A stretch of 64,000 nucleotides of DNA from Streptomyces sp. AC558_RSS880 (lineage in GTDB: Bacteria; Actinomycetota; Actinomycetes; Streptomycetales; Streptomycetaceae): assembly GCF_019049255.1 (NCBI RefSeq), contig NZ_JAGMUJ010000022.1, forward strand, positions 1 through 64,000. The letters are read 5' to 3'. Shown here piece after piece: positions 1 through 8,548 of the stretch (the first letter of the stretch is position 1; the number at the start of each line of letters is the position of its first letter). Under the pieces are notes generated by a model that was given only the letters and a program-made list of their open reading frames with translations, was not told the DNA's origin and made no database searches. The translations under genes were made by a program, and so were the position numbers.

Positions 1-12
1 CGGCGGGGGCGA

Positions 13-270
13 TCAACGCTCTGTGCGGCGGGTTTCCCGTACGCGGCGGAGGCGGTTGACCGTCACCGGGTCGTGGGCGAGGGCCCGGGGGTCGTCCAGG
101 AGCGCGTTCAGGAGCTGGTAGTAGCGGACGGGAGCCAGGCCCAGCTCCTCGCGGATCGCGCGTTCCTTGACGCCGGGGCCCGAGAAGCCCCGGCGTTCCA
201 GCGCGAGGATGTCCTGTTCGCGGCGGGCCAGTCGTGCGCCGGCCTCGTGCTCCTCGTCCCCCGTGTCCAT
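13..270 (-). CDS. DUF3263 domain protein
   Basis: 85-residue protein that is almost entirely one DUF3263 domain, a small helical module common in actinobacteria and usually thought to bind DNA (family knowledge). The visible core runs from about residue 14 (LARREQDILALERR) through the predicted recognition segment with GVKERAIREELGL and RYYQLLNALLDD. The ATG start has no competitor. It lies 10 nt downstream of the sugar-binding lipoprotein gene on the same strand, so the two are probably cotranscribed. Function is not known. Confidence 0.85.
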   Translation of the reverse strand: MDTGDEEHEAGARLARREQDILALERRGFSGPGVKERAIREELGLAPVRYYQLLNALLDDPRALAHDPVTVNRLRRVRETRRTER

Positions 271-280
271 GCCCCGCAGG

Positions 281-1546
281 TTACTCCGCGGTCTCCGCGC
301 GCGTCGCCGTCGCCTGGAGTCCGCCGAGGACGCCGGCGGGGCTGCCGCCCGGGCCGACCGCCTTGCCGATCTGCTTCTTGATCGCCGCGTTGACCGTCGC
401 CCAGGAGGTGTTGCCGACCGGGTAGAGCTCCGAGGTCGCCAGCTGGTCGAGGAAGGGCTTGAGGTCCTTGTCCTGGTCGGAGGAGGCCATCGCCCGGGAC
501 GCGGAGGTGGTGACCGGCAGCAGGTTGTACTCGCGGGAGAAGTCGAGCACGTTCTCCTCGCTGTAGACGAAGTCGAGGAACTCGCCGACCTGGTCGCGGT
601 GGCCGTTCTCCTTGAAGGCCATCATCCAGTCGGCGACACCGAGCGTGACCTGGCTCTCGCCGTCGATGCCCGGCGTCGGCACCATGCCGAACTCCACGCC
701 CTTCGCCTTCGCCGTCTCCATCAGCGAGGGGTGCCCGTTGAGCATGCCGACGTCCCCGGCGGCGAACGCCGCGAACGCGTCGGCCCGGTCGAGCTTGCCG
801 GGCGCGACGGGACCGGTCAGGCCCTTGCCGACCAGCTCGTCCTTCAGCCAGGCGAAGGTCTCGACGTTCTGCGCGGAGTCGATGCTGTACGTGCCCGTGA
901 TGTCGGTGTAGCCGCCGTCGCCGCTGAGCAGCCACTGCATGGTCTCGGCCTGCGCCTCCTCCGGGCCGAGCGGCAGCGCGTACGGGTACTTCACGCCCTC
1001 CGCCTTGAGCGCCTCGGCGGCCGCGGCGAGTTCGTCCCAGGTCTGCGGCGGGGTGACGCCGGCCTCGGCGAACAGCTTCTTGTTGTAGAACAGCACGCGC
1101 GTGGAGGAGGCGAACGGCAGGCCGTACTGCACGCTGTTGACCTCGCCCGCGGTGCTCAGCTGGGCGAGGAAGTCCGCCTGGACGGGGATGGAGAGCAGGT
1201 CACCGGCCTTGTAGAGCTTGCCCTCGGCCGCGTAGTCGGCGTACGCGCCGATCTGCGCCATGTCCGGCGGGTCGCCCGCGTCGACCATCTCCTTGACCTC
1301 GCGGTCGACGTCGTTCCAGGAGTAGACGCTGACGTCGATCTTCACGTCGGGGTGGTCGGCCTCGTACCGCTCGACCAGGTCGGCCCAGTACTTCTTGGAG
1401 CTGTTGGCCGCACTGTCGCCGTAGTCGGCGGCGACCAGTTTCAGGGTCACGTCGGAGGACCCGCCGAACCCGCATCCGCCGAGGACTCCCGTCAGCCCCA
1501 GTGCGGACACCACCGCGATCACCCTTGTCCTGACCCGCCGCTGCAC
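281..1546 (-). CDS. Sugar ABC transporter substrate-binding lipoprotein
   Basis: 421-residue extracellular solute-binding protein of the family-1 sugar-binder type, expected to be tethered outside the membrane and to deliver a sugar to an ABC permease. The GTG start follows a purine-rich site and gives a classical lipoprotein signal: Arg-rich n-region, hydrophobic core, lipobox LGGC with Cys25. Mature motifs such as WNDVDREVKEMVDAGDPPD and PDMAQIGAYADY are typical of the fold. No permease genes are adjacent, so it is an orphan binder. It faces nagKA across a promoter carrying DasR-like boxes, which suggests an amino-sugar ligand (inference). The shared ATPase could be MsiK, encoded 17 kb away. 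Confidence 0.88.
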   Translation of the reverse strand: MQRRVRTRVIAVVSALGLTGVLGGCGFGGSSDVTLKLVAADYGDSAANSSKKYWADLVERYEADHPDVKIDVSVYSWNDVDREVKEMVDAGDPPDMAQIGAYADYAAEGKLYKAGDLLSIPVQADFLAQLSTAGEVNSVQYGLPFASSTRVLFYNKKLFAEAGVTPPQTWDELAAAAEALKAEGVKYPYALPLGPEEAQAETMQWLLSGDGGYTDITGTYSIDSAQNVETFAWLKDELVGKGLTGPVAPGKLDRADAFAAFAAGDVGMLNGHPSLMETAKAKGVEFGMVPTPGIDGESQVTLGVADWMMAFKENGHRDQVGEFLDFVYSEENVLDFSREYNLLPVTTSASRAMASSDQDKDLKPFLDQLATSELYPVGNTSWATVNAAIKKQIGKAVGPGGSPAGVLGGLQATATRAETAE

Positions 1547-1604
1547 TTGCCTTGCCCCTACCCCGGCGCTCCGCGCCGTCTTGAAAGGTTTTCGATAATC
1601 GGAA

Positions 1605-1620
1605 TAAGGTCTACACCACG
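1605..1620. promoter_or_regulatory. Weak dre-like (DasR) box
   Basis: Contains GGTCTACACCAC, matching 11 of 16 positions of the DasR responsive element consensus as I recall it (A-S-TGGTCTAGACCA-S-T). It lies on the lipoprotein-gene side of the divergent promoter, 18 bp from the stronger box. It may be a second half of the operator or chance. Confidence 0.35.
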
Positions 1621-1622
1621 TG

Positions 1623-1638
1623 AGTGGACTAGACCTCT
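1623..1638. promoter_or_regulatory. dre-like DasR operator upstream of nagKA
   Basis: AGTGGACTAGACCTCT matches the DasR responsive element at 14 of 16 positions. DasR is the GntR-family repressor of N-acetylglucosamine uptake and catabolism in Streptomyces and controls nagKA in S. coelicolor (established knowledge). The box is 28 bp before the nagK GTG and sits in the 120-bp gap shared with the divergent binding-protein gene. Confidence 0.75.
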
Positions 1639-1666
1639 TGCGGGTGGCCGGTCCACACTGTTCCCC

Positions 1667-2620
1667 GTGAAACACGTCATCGCCCTCGATGTGGGCGGCA
1701 CCGGGATGAAGGCCGCCCTGATCGGGGCGGACGGCGAGCTGCTGCACCGGGCCCGCCGGTCCACCGGCCGCGAACGCGGCCCGGACGCGGTCGTCACGGA
1801 CATCCTCGACTTCGCGGCGGACCTGCGCGCCCACGGCGTACGGCGGTACGGCGAGGCCGCGTCCGCCGCCGGCGTCGCCGTCCCCGGCATCGTCGACGAG
1901 GCGGAGGGCGTCGCCGTCTACGCGGCCAACCTCGGCTGGCGCGACGTCCCGCTGCGCGCACTGCTCACCGAACGGCTCGGCGGCGTCCCCGTCGCCCTCG
2001 GCCACGACGTGCGCACCGGCGGTCTCGCCGAGGGCCGCATCGGGGCGGGCCGGGGCGCCGACCGTTTCCTGTTCGTGGCGCTGGGCACCGGTATCGCGGG
2101 CGCCATCGGCGTCGACGGCCGGGTGGAGGCGGGTGCGCACGGCTTCGCGGGCGAGATCGGCCACATCGTCGTACGGCCCCAGGGCACCCCCTGTCCGTGC
2201 GGTCAGCGCGGCTGTCTGGAGCGGTTCGCGTCCGCCGCCGCGGTGAGCGAGGCGTGGGCCGCGGCCTGCGGTGACCCCGGCGCGGACGCGGCGGACTGCG
2301 CGAAGGCCGTCGAGTCCGGGGACGCACGGGCCCGTCGGGTGTGGCAGGAGGCGGTGGACGCCCTCGCCGACGGGCTGGTCACCGCGCTCACCCTGCTGGA
2401 CCCCCGCACTTTGATCGTCGGTGGCGGGCTCGCCGAGGCGGGGGAAACCTTGTTCACACCGCTGCGGGAGGCCGTCCGGCGGCGGGTCACCTTCCAGAAG
2501 CTGCCGTCCCTGGTCCCCGCGGCCCTCGGGGACACCGCCGGATGCCTGGGCGCGGGGCTCCTCGCCCGGGATCTGCTCGACACCACTGACCCCTCGTATC
2601 CCTCGGAGGTAACCACCTGA
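1667..2620 (+). CDS. nagK: ROK-family N-acetylglucosamine kinase
   Basis: 317-residue ROK kinase, expected to phosphorylate N-acetylglucosamine at C6 using ATP in the cytoplasm. The N-terminal phosphate loop DVGGTGMK (8-15), the GEIGH motif with His166 and the ROK zinc cluster CPCGQRGCLE (Cys176, 178, 183) are intact. The GTG start was chosen because it places the phosphate loop normally and because the upstream frame is only antisense to the binding-protein gene. Its TGA overlaps the nagA ATG by one base, so the two are translationally coupled. The dre-like box upstream and the nagA partner point to GlcNAc rather than glucose as substrate. Confidence 0.88.
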   Translation: MKHVIALDVGGTGMKAALIGADGELLHRARRSTGRERGPDAVVTDILDFAADLRAHGVRRYGEAASAAGVAVPGIVDEAEGVAVYAANLGWRDVPLRALLTERLGGVPVALGHDVRTGGLAEGRIGAGRGADRFLFVALGTGIAGAIGVDGRVEAGAHGFAGEIGHIVVRPQGTPCPCGQRGCLERFASAAAVSEAWAAACGDPGADAADCAKAVESGDARARRVWQEAVDALADGLVTALTLLDPRTLIVGGGLAEAGETLFTPLREAVRRRVTFQKLPSLVPAALGDTAGCLGAGLLARDLLDTTDPSYPSEVTT

Positions 2621-3765
2621 TGGCCCCCACCAAGGTTCTCGCCGGTGCCCGGGTGGTCCTGCCCACCGGGACCGTGGACGACGGCCGCGTGACCGTCGAG
2701 GGCACGCGGATCGCCTCCACGGGACCCGAGAACGCCGAGACGGTCGACCTGAGCGGCCACTGGGTGGTCCCCGGCTTCGTCGACCTCCACAACCACGGCG
2801 GCGGCGGGGCGTCCTTCACCGGCGGCACCGCCGAGGACGTTCTCAAGGGCGTGCACACCCACCGGCTGCACGGCACCACCACGGTGGTCGCCTCCGCCGT
2901 CACCGGTGACCTGCACTTCCTCGCCCGGCAGGCCGGGATGCTCGCCGAGCTGGCCCAGCAGGGCGACATCGCCGGCATCCACTTCGAGGGGCCGTTCATC
3001 TCCCCGTGCCGCAAGGGCGCGCACGACGAGGGGCTGCTGCGCGACCCCGACCCGGCCGAGGTCCGCAAGCTGATCGACGCGGCGCACGGACAGGCGAGGA
3101 TGATGACGCTGGCCACCGAGCTGCCGGGCGGTCTGGACTCCGTACGGCTGCTCGCCGAGCACGGGGTGATCGCGGCGGTCGGGCACACGGACGCCACGTA
3201 CGAGCAGACGCTCCGGGCCATCGACGCGGGCGCGACCGTCGCCACCCACCTGTTCAACGCGATGCCGCCGCTCGGCCACCGCGCCCCGGGCCCGATCGCC
3301 GCCCTGCTGGAGGACGAGCGGGTCACCGTCGAGCTGATCAACGACGGCACCCACCTGCATCCGGCCGCGCTCCGGCTGGCCTTCCACCACGCGGGCGCCG
3401 CCCGGGTCGCCTTCGTCACCGACGCGATGGACGCGGCCGGCTTCGGCGACGGCCGCTACATGCTGGGCCCGCTGGAGGTCGAGGTCGCGGACGGGGTGGC
3501 CCGGCTGGTGGAGGGCGGCTCGATCGCCGGGTCCACGCTCACCCTGGACCGCGCCTTCCAGCGGGCGGTGACGGTGGACGGGCTGCCCGTCGAGGACGTC
3601 GTGCGGGCGATCTCCGCCAACCCGGCGCGGCTGCTCGGCCTGGACGACCGGATCGGTTCCCTGGAGCCCGGCAAGGACGCCGACCTGGTGGTCCTGGACG
3701 CGGACTTCGCCCTCAAGGGCGTCATGCGCCGGGGGGAATGGGTGATCGATCCCCGACTGGGCTGA
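2620..3765 (+). CDS. nagA: N-acetylglucosamine-6-phosphate deacetylase
   Basis: 381-residue amidohydrolase that removes acetate from GlcNAc-6-P to give glucosamine-6-P, the DasR effector. Visible motifs in order: metal site LHNHGGGG (His57, His59), HFEGPF, GHTDA, THLFNAM, and the catalytic-Asp segment FVTDAMDAAG, followed by the C-terminal amidohydrolase strand with EPGKDADLVVLD. Length is normal for the family. GGAGGT at 2605-2610 is a strong ribosome site inside the end of nagK. Confidence 0.95.
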   Translation: MAPTKVLAGARVVLPTGTVDDGRVTVEGTRIASTGPENAETVDLSGHWVVPGFVDLHNHGGGGASFTGGTAEDVLKGVHTHRLHGTTTVVASAVTGDLHFLARQAGMLAELAQQGDIAGIHFEGPFISPCRKGAHDEGLLRDPDPAEVRKLIDAAHGQARMMTLATELPGGLDSVRLLAEHGVIAAVGHTDATYEQTLRAIDAGATVATHLFNAMPPLGHRAPGPIAALLEDERVTVELINDGTHLHPAALRLAFHHAGAARVAFVTDAMDAAGFGDGRYMLGPLEVEVADGVARLVEGGSIAGSTLTLDRAFQRAVTVDGLPVEDVVRAISANPARLLGLDDRIGSLEPGKDADLVVLDADFALKGVMRRGEWVIDPRLG

Positions 3766-3786
3766 TCCGTCCCGCAGCGGATGGAC

Positions 3787-3818
3787 GGCGGCCGGTCCGG
3801 GGGGGTGGGCCGGCCGCC
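3787..3818. terminator. Hairpin between nagA and the PfkB-type gene
   Basis: GGCGGCCGG pairs with CCGGCCGCC across a 14-nt G-rich loop, 20 nt after the nagA stop. There is no U-tract, so it may attenuate rather than stop transcription. Confidence 0.4.
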
Positions 3819-3886
3819 ACCCGTTTGGCATGATCGTGACCACGGGTTCCACGGCAGGCGCAGGCACAAAGGGGGAGGTCGGCCCG

Positions 3887-4816
3887 GTGATCCTCACGGT
3901 CACGCTGAACACCGCTCTCGACATCACCTATCGCGTACCGTCCCTGCGGCCGGGGACCTCCCACCGGGTCTCCGAGGTGACGGAACGCCCCGGCGGCAAG
4001 GGCGTCAACGTGGCCCGGGTGCTCGCCGCCCTCGGTCACGAGGTGACCGTCACCGGCTTCTCGGGCGGCACGACGGGCCGCATCCTGCGGGAGCGGCTCA
4101 CCGGGGTCCCGCACCTGACGGACGCGCTGGTCCCGGTCTCCGGCACGACCCGGCGCACCGTCGCGGTCGTCGACGAGCGCTCCGGCACCACCACCCAGCT
4201 CAACGAGCCCGGCCCGGTGATCACCCACGCCGAGTGGTCCGCCTTCCAGGGGGTGTACGAGGACCTGCTGGCCGGCGCCTCGGCGGTGGCCCTGTGCGGC
4301 AGCCTGCCCCCGGGCGTCCCGGTGGGCGCGTACGCGGGACTGATCCGCACGGCACGCGCGGCCGGGGTCCCGACCCTCCTCGACACCAGCGGTGCGGCGC
4401 TGCGCCGCGGGGTCGCCGGACGGCCCGACATCCTCAAGCCGAACGCCGAGGAGCTGGCCGGACTCACCGGTTCCCATGAGCCGCTGCGCGCCACCCAGGA
4501 GGCCCGTCGGCGCGGCGCGGGCGCGGTGGTCGCCTCCCTGGGCCCGGAGGGCCTGCTCGCGGTGACCCCCGAGGGCCGCTGGCGCGCGGCCCCTCCGCGA
4601 CGACTGCGCGGCAACCCGACCGGCGCCGGCGACGCGGCCGTCGCGGGCCTGCTGTCCGCCCTGGTCGAACACCGTCCCTGGCCCGACCGCCTCGCCCGGG
4701 CGGTCGCGTTGTCCACGGCGGCGGTTACGTCCCGGGTGGCCGGCGAGTTCGACCAGGGGGCTTACGAGGAGTCGCTCGGGCGGGTGACGGTCGCGGGGGA
4801 GGCCGACGTGGCCTGA
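3887..4816 (+). CDS. 1-phosphofructokinase-family (PfkB) sugar kinase
   Basis: 309-residue PfkB-family hexose kinase of the FruK/LacC type. The N-terminus VTLNTALDITY, the sugar-binding GGKGVNVAR (37-44) and the C-terminal ATP/catalytic motif GAGDA (Asp249 as base) are all present. The GTG start was preferred over an in-frame ATG 57 nt upstream because GGGGGAGG lies 8 nt before it and the conserved strand begins there. Substrate (fructose-1-P, tagatose-6-P or another) cannot be decided from sequence. It follows nagA after a hairpin and ends 16 nt from the convergent carbohydrate-binding gene. Confidence 0.85.
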   Translation: MILTVTLNTALDITYRVPSLRPGTSHRVSEVTERPGGKGVNVARVLAALGHEVTVTGFSGGTTGRILRERLTGVPHLTDALVPVSGTTRRTVAVVDERSGTTTQLNEPGPVITHAEWSAFQGVYEDLLAGASAVALCGSLPPGVPVGAYAGLIRTARAAGVPTLLDTSGAALRRGVAGRPDILKPNAEELAGLTGSHEPLRATQEARRRGAGAVVASLGPEGLLAVTPEGRWRAAPPRRLRGNPTGAGDAAVAGLLSALVEHRPWPDRLARAVALSTAAVTSRVAGEFDQGAYEESLGRVTVAGEADVA

Positions 4817-4832
4817 GGCATCCCCTGTGCGG

Positions 4833-5771
4833 TCAGCTCGGTGGTTCCTCCGTCAGCCAGAACTGGTCGAAGACGACGTTGCACTGGTTGCCCTCGTTGC
4901 AGGCCAGCTCGATGGTGTTCGTGCCTTTGGTCAGGTTCACGTTGGCCCAGGAGGTCTGCCAGCCCTTCTCCCAGTCCCCCTTGGGCGTTCCGCCGAAGTT
5001 CTTCATGTTCAGGGGACGGGTCGCGGACTTGCCGTTGACCACCACGGTCGCGTTGGCGTCCTCACCCGGGATGCCATAGCCCACGTAGAACCGGTAGGTG
5101 CCTTCCTTCATGCCGTCGACGGTCCAGGTGACCTTCGCGCCCACCTTGTTGAAGCCCGTCACGTAGACGCCGCCGTCGGCCTTCGCGCCCTTGACGTCGG
5201 AGGCCGTGACCGCGCCCCCGCCCAGGCGGAGCGCCTTCGCGTCGATGGTCGGCAGTTCGGCCTCTTCCTCCGCCTCACCGCCGCTCGCCGACGGGCTCGG
5301 TTCGGAGCTGCCCTGGGTCTGGGACGGAGTCGCGCCCGCCTGGTCGCCGCCCTCGTCCCCGTCGTCGTCGCCGCCGATCATGGCCACGCTGATGCCGATC
5401 ACGACCGCGGCGACCACCGCGATCGCGCCGATGAGCAGTCCCTTGGTGTTCGGGCCGCGGCCCCGGCCGCCCCCGCCGCCGTGCGACGACTGGTGCGCAT
5501 GGGTGGTGCCGGCGCCGCCGGGCAGCGTCTCCGGGGCGGCGTAGTGGGCGTTCGGCTGGCCGTAGACGCCCTGCTGCTGCGGCGGTGCCTGCGGAGCGGG
5601 GGCCTGCTGGCCGTACTGGCGGGTCCCGACCGGCCGCACCCGGTTGACCGAGTTCGGATAGCCGTAGCCCCCGGACGGCGGCTGGGCCCCGTTGGCCTGC
5701 CCGTCGGCGTAGAGGTAGCCGAACGGGTCGTCGTCCTCCGGCGTGCTCGCGCCGTTGTTGCCGGCCGTCAT
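4833..5771 (-). CDS. Membrane-anchored CBM35-like carbohydrate-binding protein
   Basis: 312 residues in four parts: a Gly/Gln/Pro-rich cytoplasmic segment (1-110), one transmembrane helix (about 111-133, LLIGAIAVVAAVVIGISVAMI), an acidic Ser/Pro/Glu linker (about 134-176), and a C-terminal beta-sandwich (178-310). The sandwich shows the pattern of CBM6/CBM35-type modules: ALRLGGGAVTASDVKG, a turn with Y-R-F-Y-V-G-Y-G and the end motif VVFDQFWLTEE. The topology puts the sugar-binding module outside the cell. No catalytic domain is seen. Homologues with a long disordered N-terminus are common in Streptomyces. Confidence 0.78.
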   Translation of the reverse strand: MTAGNNGASTPEDDDPFGYLYADGQANGAQPPSGGYGYPNSVNRVRPVGTRQYGQQAPAPQAPPQQQGVYGQPNAHYAAPETLPGGAGTTHAHQSSHGGGGGRGRGPNTKGLLIGAIAVVAAVVIGISVAMIGGDDDGDEGGDQAGATPSQTQGSSEPSPSASGGEAEEEAELPTIDAKALRLGGGAVTASDVKGAKADGGVYVTGFNKVGAKVTWTVDGMKEGTYRFYVGYGIPGEDANATVVVNGKSATRPLNMKNFGGTPKGDWEKGWQTSWANVNLTKGTNTIELACNEGNQCNVVFDQFWLTEEPPS

Positions 5772-5888
5772 CCCTTGGTGCTCCTAGCTGCGGATCGGGT
5801 GCGGTACGAGGGGTGGAGAAAACGAGCCTACCCGCTTCCCATGGCCCGAACGGGTGACTCAGACCGCATCAAACCACTGACCTGCGGT

Positions 5889-7586
5889 TCATCCCGCACG
5901 CCGATGTTGTTTGGGACGAGATCGTTTCTCGACGTACATCCGCTCGTCGGCGGACTTCAGCACTTCGTCCGCCGTCATCCCGCAGTGCGCCCACCCGATG
6001 CCGAAGCTGGCCCCGACCCGCACGGCCCGCCCCTCGGCCCGGATGGGCTGGATGATCTCGTTGCGCAGCCGTACGGCGAGGTCCTGGGCGTCGGCCCGGC
6101 CGAGGCCGTCGGCGAGGATCACGAACTCGTCGCCGCCGAGCCGGGCGACGGTGTCGCCGTCCCGTACGCCGCCGCTGAGCCGGCGGGCGACCTCGATGAG
6201 CACCGCGTCACCCGCGTTGTGCCCGAACCGGTCGTTGATCGACTTGAAGCCGTCGAGGTCGCAGAAGAGGACCGCGAGCCCCTTGGCTCCGTCGTCGAAC
6301 TCCGCGGCGGGCGCGACGGTGTGCACGTGGTGGTCGTAGCCGTCGTAGCCCTCGTGCCCCTCCGTGCCCGGCGGGAAGTCGAAGTCGTGCCCCCGGTCGA
6401 AGACCGGCGGGCCGTAGGCGGCGTCGTGGGAGTCGAAGGACTCGAAGGGTTCCATGGAGTCGACGGCGGCGGGCAGCGCGCTGTGCGGCTGCTGCCGGCA
6501 CAGCCGGGCGGACAACCGGGACCGCAGCTCGGCGGAGTTGGGCAGCCCGGTGAGCGAGTCGTGGGAGGCGCGGTGGGCGAGCTGGAGCTCGCGGCGCTTG
6601 CGCTCCTCTATGTCCTCCACGTGGGTGAGGAGGAAGCGGGGGCCGTCGGCGGCGTCGGCGACGACGGAGTTGCGCAGCGAGACCCAGACGAAGGTGCCGT
6701 CGCGGCGGCCCAGGCGCAGCTCGGCCCGGCCGCCCTCGGCGGAGGTGCGCAGCAGGGTGCCTATGTCCTCGGGGTGGACGAGGTCGGAGAAGGAGTAGCG
6801 GCGCATCGCGGAGGCGGGGCGGCCAAGGAGGCGGCACAGGGCGTCGTTGGTGCGCAGGATGCGGCCGTGCTGGTCGCCGCCCATCTCGGCGATGGCCATG
6901 CCGGAGGGGGCGTACTCGAAGGCCTGCCGGAAGCTCTCCTCGCTGGCCCGCAGCGCCTGCTGGTCGCGCTCCAGGCGGACCAGGGCGCGCTGCATGTTGG
7001 CACGTAGACGCGCGTTGCTGATCGCGATGGCGGCCTGGAAGGCGTACATCTGGAGGGCCTCGCGGCCCCAGGCGCCGGGCCGGCGGCCGTTGCGCGGGCG
7101 GTCCACGGAGAGGACGCCGACCAGTTCCCCGGAGGTGCCGCCGCCCTGCGGGCCGGGGGCGTACATCGGGGCGAAGAGCCGGTCGGAGGGGTGCCACTCG
7201 TCCTCGAAGCGGGGCGCGGGCCCGTCGGTGTACCACTGCGGGACGTCGTCGTCGTCGAGGACCCAGCCCTCGGTGTGCGGGATGAAGACCAGGTCGCCCC
7301 AGCGCTCGCCCATGTTGAGGCGGCGGTCCCAGGACTCGCGGGAGCCGGCCCGTCCGGTGATGAGGGCCTCGGCGGCGGAGTTCCCGGCCAGGGCGGCGAC
7401 GACCAGGTCACCGTCGGGGCGTACGAGGTTGACGCACGCCAGCTCGTACCCGAGGGCGCCCACGACGCCGTCGGCGACCGTCTGCAAGGTGTCCGCCAGG
7501 CTGCGGGCCGTGTTCATGTCGGCCATGGCCTGGTGGAGTTGTCGCAGCGACGCAAGACGGACGTAGGGTTCCGACTCGGTCTCCAT
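5889..7586 (-). CDS. cdgB: Diguanylate cyclase CdgB (GAF-PAS-GGDEF)
   Basis: 565-residue cytoplasmic diguanylate cyclase making c-di-GMP from two GTP. A GAF-like sensor occupies about 20-180, a PAS/PAC domain about 190-310 (ending THVEDIEERKRRE) and GGDEF about 320-560. The active motif GGDEF is residues 484-488 and an inhibitory I-site RxxD sits at 475-478. An acidic, Gly/His/Tyr-rich insertion of about 60 residues interrupts the start of the GGDEF domain. The ATG start at 7586 is preceded by GGGAGGGCGAGG; a further in-frame start lies 84 nt upstream without a ribosome site. Organisation and locus match S. coelicolor CdgB, a BldD-controlled developmental regulator (recall). Confidence 0.9.
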   Translation of the reverse strand: METESEPYVRLASLRQLHQAMADMNTARSLADTLQTVADGVVGALGYELACVNLVRPDGDLVVAALAGNSAAEALITGRAGSRESWDRRLNMGERWGDLVFIPHTEGWVLDDDDVPQWYTDGPAPRFEDEWHPSDRLFAPMYAPGPQGGGTSGELVGVLSVDRPRNGRRPGAWGREALQMYAFQAAIAISNARLRANMQRALVRLERDQQALRASEESFRQAFEYAPSGMAIAEMGGDQHGRILRTNDALCRLLGRPASAMRRYSFSDLVHPEDIGTLLRTSAEGGRAELRLGRRDGTFVWVSLRNSVVADAADGPRFLLTHVEDIEERKRRELQLAHRASHDSLTGLPNSAELRSRLSARLCRQQPHSALPAAVDSMEPFESFDSHDAAYGPPVFDRGHDFDFPPGTEGHEGYDGYDHHVHTVAPAAEFDDGAKGLAVLFCDLDGFKSINDRFGHNAGDAVLIEVARRLSGGVRDGDTVARLGGDEFVILADGLGRADAQDLAVRLRNEIIQPIRAEGRAVRVGASFGIGWAHCGMTADEVLKSADERMYVEKRSRPKQHRRAG

Positions 7587-7902
7587 CCTCGCCCTCCCCC
7601 CGAGACCTCGCAGCGAATCAAGGGTTGTCTTCGGCGTATCGTCCCAGCAGCTTCCCCGCCACTGAATCACAGCGCGCTGCTCACTCGGTACACAGGGTCA
7701 ACAATTCTTGCCCCTTGTGACTCAAGTCACAGCTAAACGTGAACAATTGCGTGGACTTTCCACGGTTTCCCCGCGTGTTTGACGAACGCAGTTTTTGTGG
7801 TGCTTGTGCAGGGACTGTGCCCGTCTCGGGCGTTGGTCCTAGGTCCCGGCTCGGGCCGGGGTCCGATGCGGTGCCTGTGGAGCGGAGATTAGCGTTTCCG
7901 GA
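7587..7902. other. Divergent control region cdgB / flavin reductase
   Basis: 316-bp gap with no convincing gene. It holds the Crp-type palindrome listed separately, an A/T-richer stretch around 7690-7770, and a probable leaderless promoter for the flavin reductase at its right end (TAGCGT at 7890-7895, 7 nt before the GTG). I looked for a canonical BldD box and did not find one I would defend. Confidence 0.6.
7716..7731. promoter_or_regulatory. Crp-type palindromic operator
   Basis: TGTGACTCAAGTCACA has perfect 7-bp arms around a 2-bp centre. It fits both the classical TGTGA-N6-TCACA Crp site and the Streptomyces Crp motif GTG-N6-G-N-CAC exactly. It lies 130 bp upstream of the cdgB start and 172 bp upstream of the divergent gene, so it could act on either. 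Confidence 0.65.
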
Positions 7903-8484
7903 GTGCCGAACACTTCCGCCCCGTCCACGATCACCGTTCCGCCCGCCGCCCGGCATGCTGAGGGGGTGAGCAACGACGAGTTCCGAGCCGCCCTGTCCCG
8001 GCTGGCCGCCGGCGTGGTCCTGGTGACCGCGCAGGAGCCGCCGCTGGACCCCGACGACCCCGCGGCGCCGGCCGGCGAGGACGTCGGCATGACGGCCACC
8101 GCGTTCCTGTCGGTCTCCCTGGACCCGCCGCTGGTGCTGGTCAGCCTGCGCAACGGCTCCCGCATGGACGAACTCCTCGACGAGCAGCCCCTGTGGGCGG
8201 TGTCCGTGCTCTCCGAGAGCCAGCGGCACGTCGCGGGCCGCTTCGCGATGAAGGGCCGGGTCAGCGACCGCCTGCTCTTCGCGGACATCCCGTACCTGCG
8301 CGGCGAGCACAGCGGGGCCCCGCTGGTGGGCGGCGCGCTGGCGACCCTGGAGTGCCGCACCGAGCAGCGGGTGCCGGCCGGGGACCACACCCTGGTGATC
8401 GGCCGCGTCCTGACCGCCCGGGTACCGAGCGCGGAGGGCGGCCCGCTGACGTATTTCCGGGGCCGTTACCGGCAGTTGGGCTGA
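7903..8484 (+). CDS. Flavin reductase (FMN-binding split-barrel) family protein
   Basis: 193-residue protein of the flavin-reductase-like split-barrel family; such proteins bind FMN and often supply reduced flavin to a monooxygenase. Visible hallmarks are SRLAAGVVLVTA, the GMTATAFLSVSLDPPLVLVSL flavin-site strand and FRGRYRQLG at the C-terminus. The GTG at 7903 was chosen because TAGCGT is placed 7 nt before it, as for leaderless mRNAs. Conserved sequence only begins at the internal GTG at 7966 (VSNDEFR), so a 172-residue product is an alternative. No oxygenase partner is adjacent. Confidence 0.82.
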   Translation: MPNTSAPSTITVPPAARHAEGVSNDEFRAALSRLAAGVVLVTAQEPPLDPDDPAAPAGEDVGMTATAFLSVSLDPPLVLVSLRNGSRMDELLDEQPLWAVSVLSESQRHVAGRFAMKGRVSDRLLFADIPYLRGEHSGAPLVGGALATLECRTEQRVPAGDHTLVIGRVLTARVPSAEGGPLTYFRGRYRQLG

Positions 8485-8548
8485 ACGCTTTGTCGTCGTG
8501 ACCGAAATCCCTTTTACGGCACTGGATTTACCTGCTTAGGGTGCCCGG

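Noticed and set aside
167..1666. Long open frame on the plus strand running into nagK
   Set aside because: It is antisense to the sugar-binding lipoprotein gene, and its translation is Val/Leu/Arg-rich noise typical of the shadow frame of a high-G+C gene.
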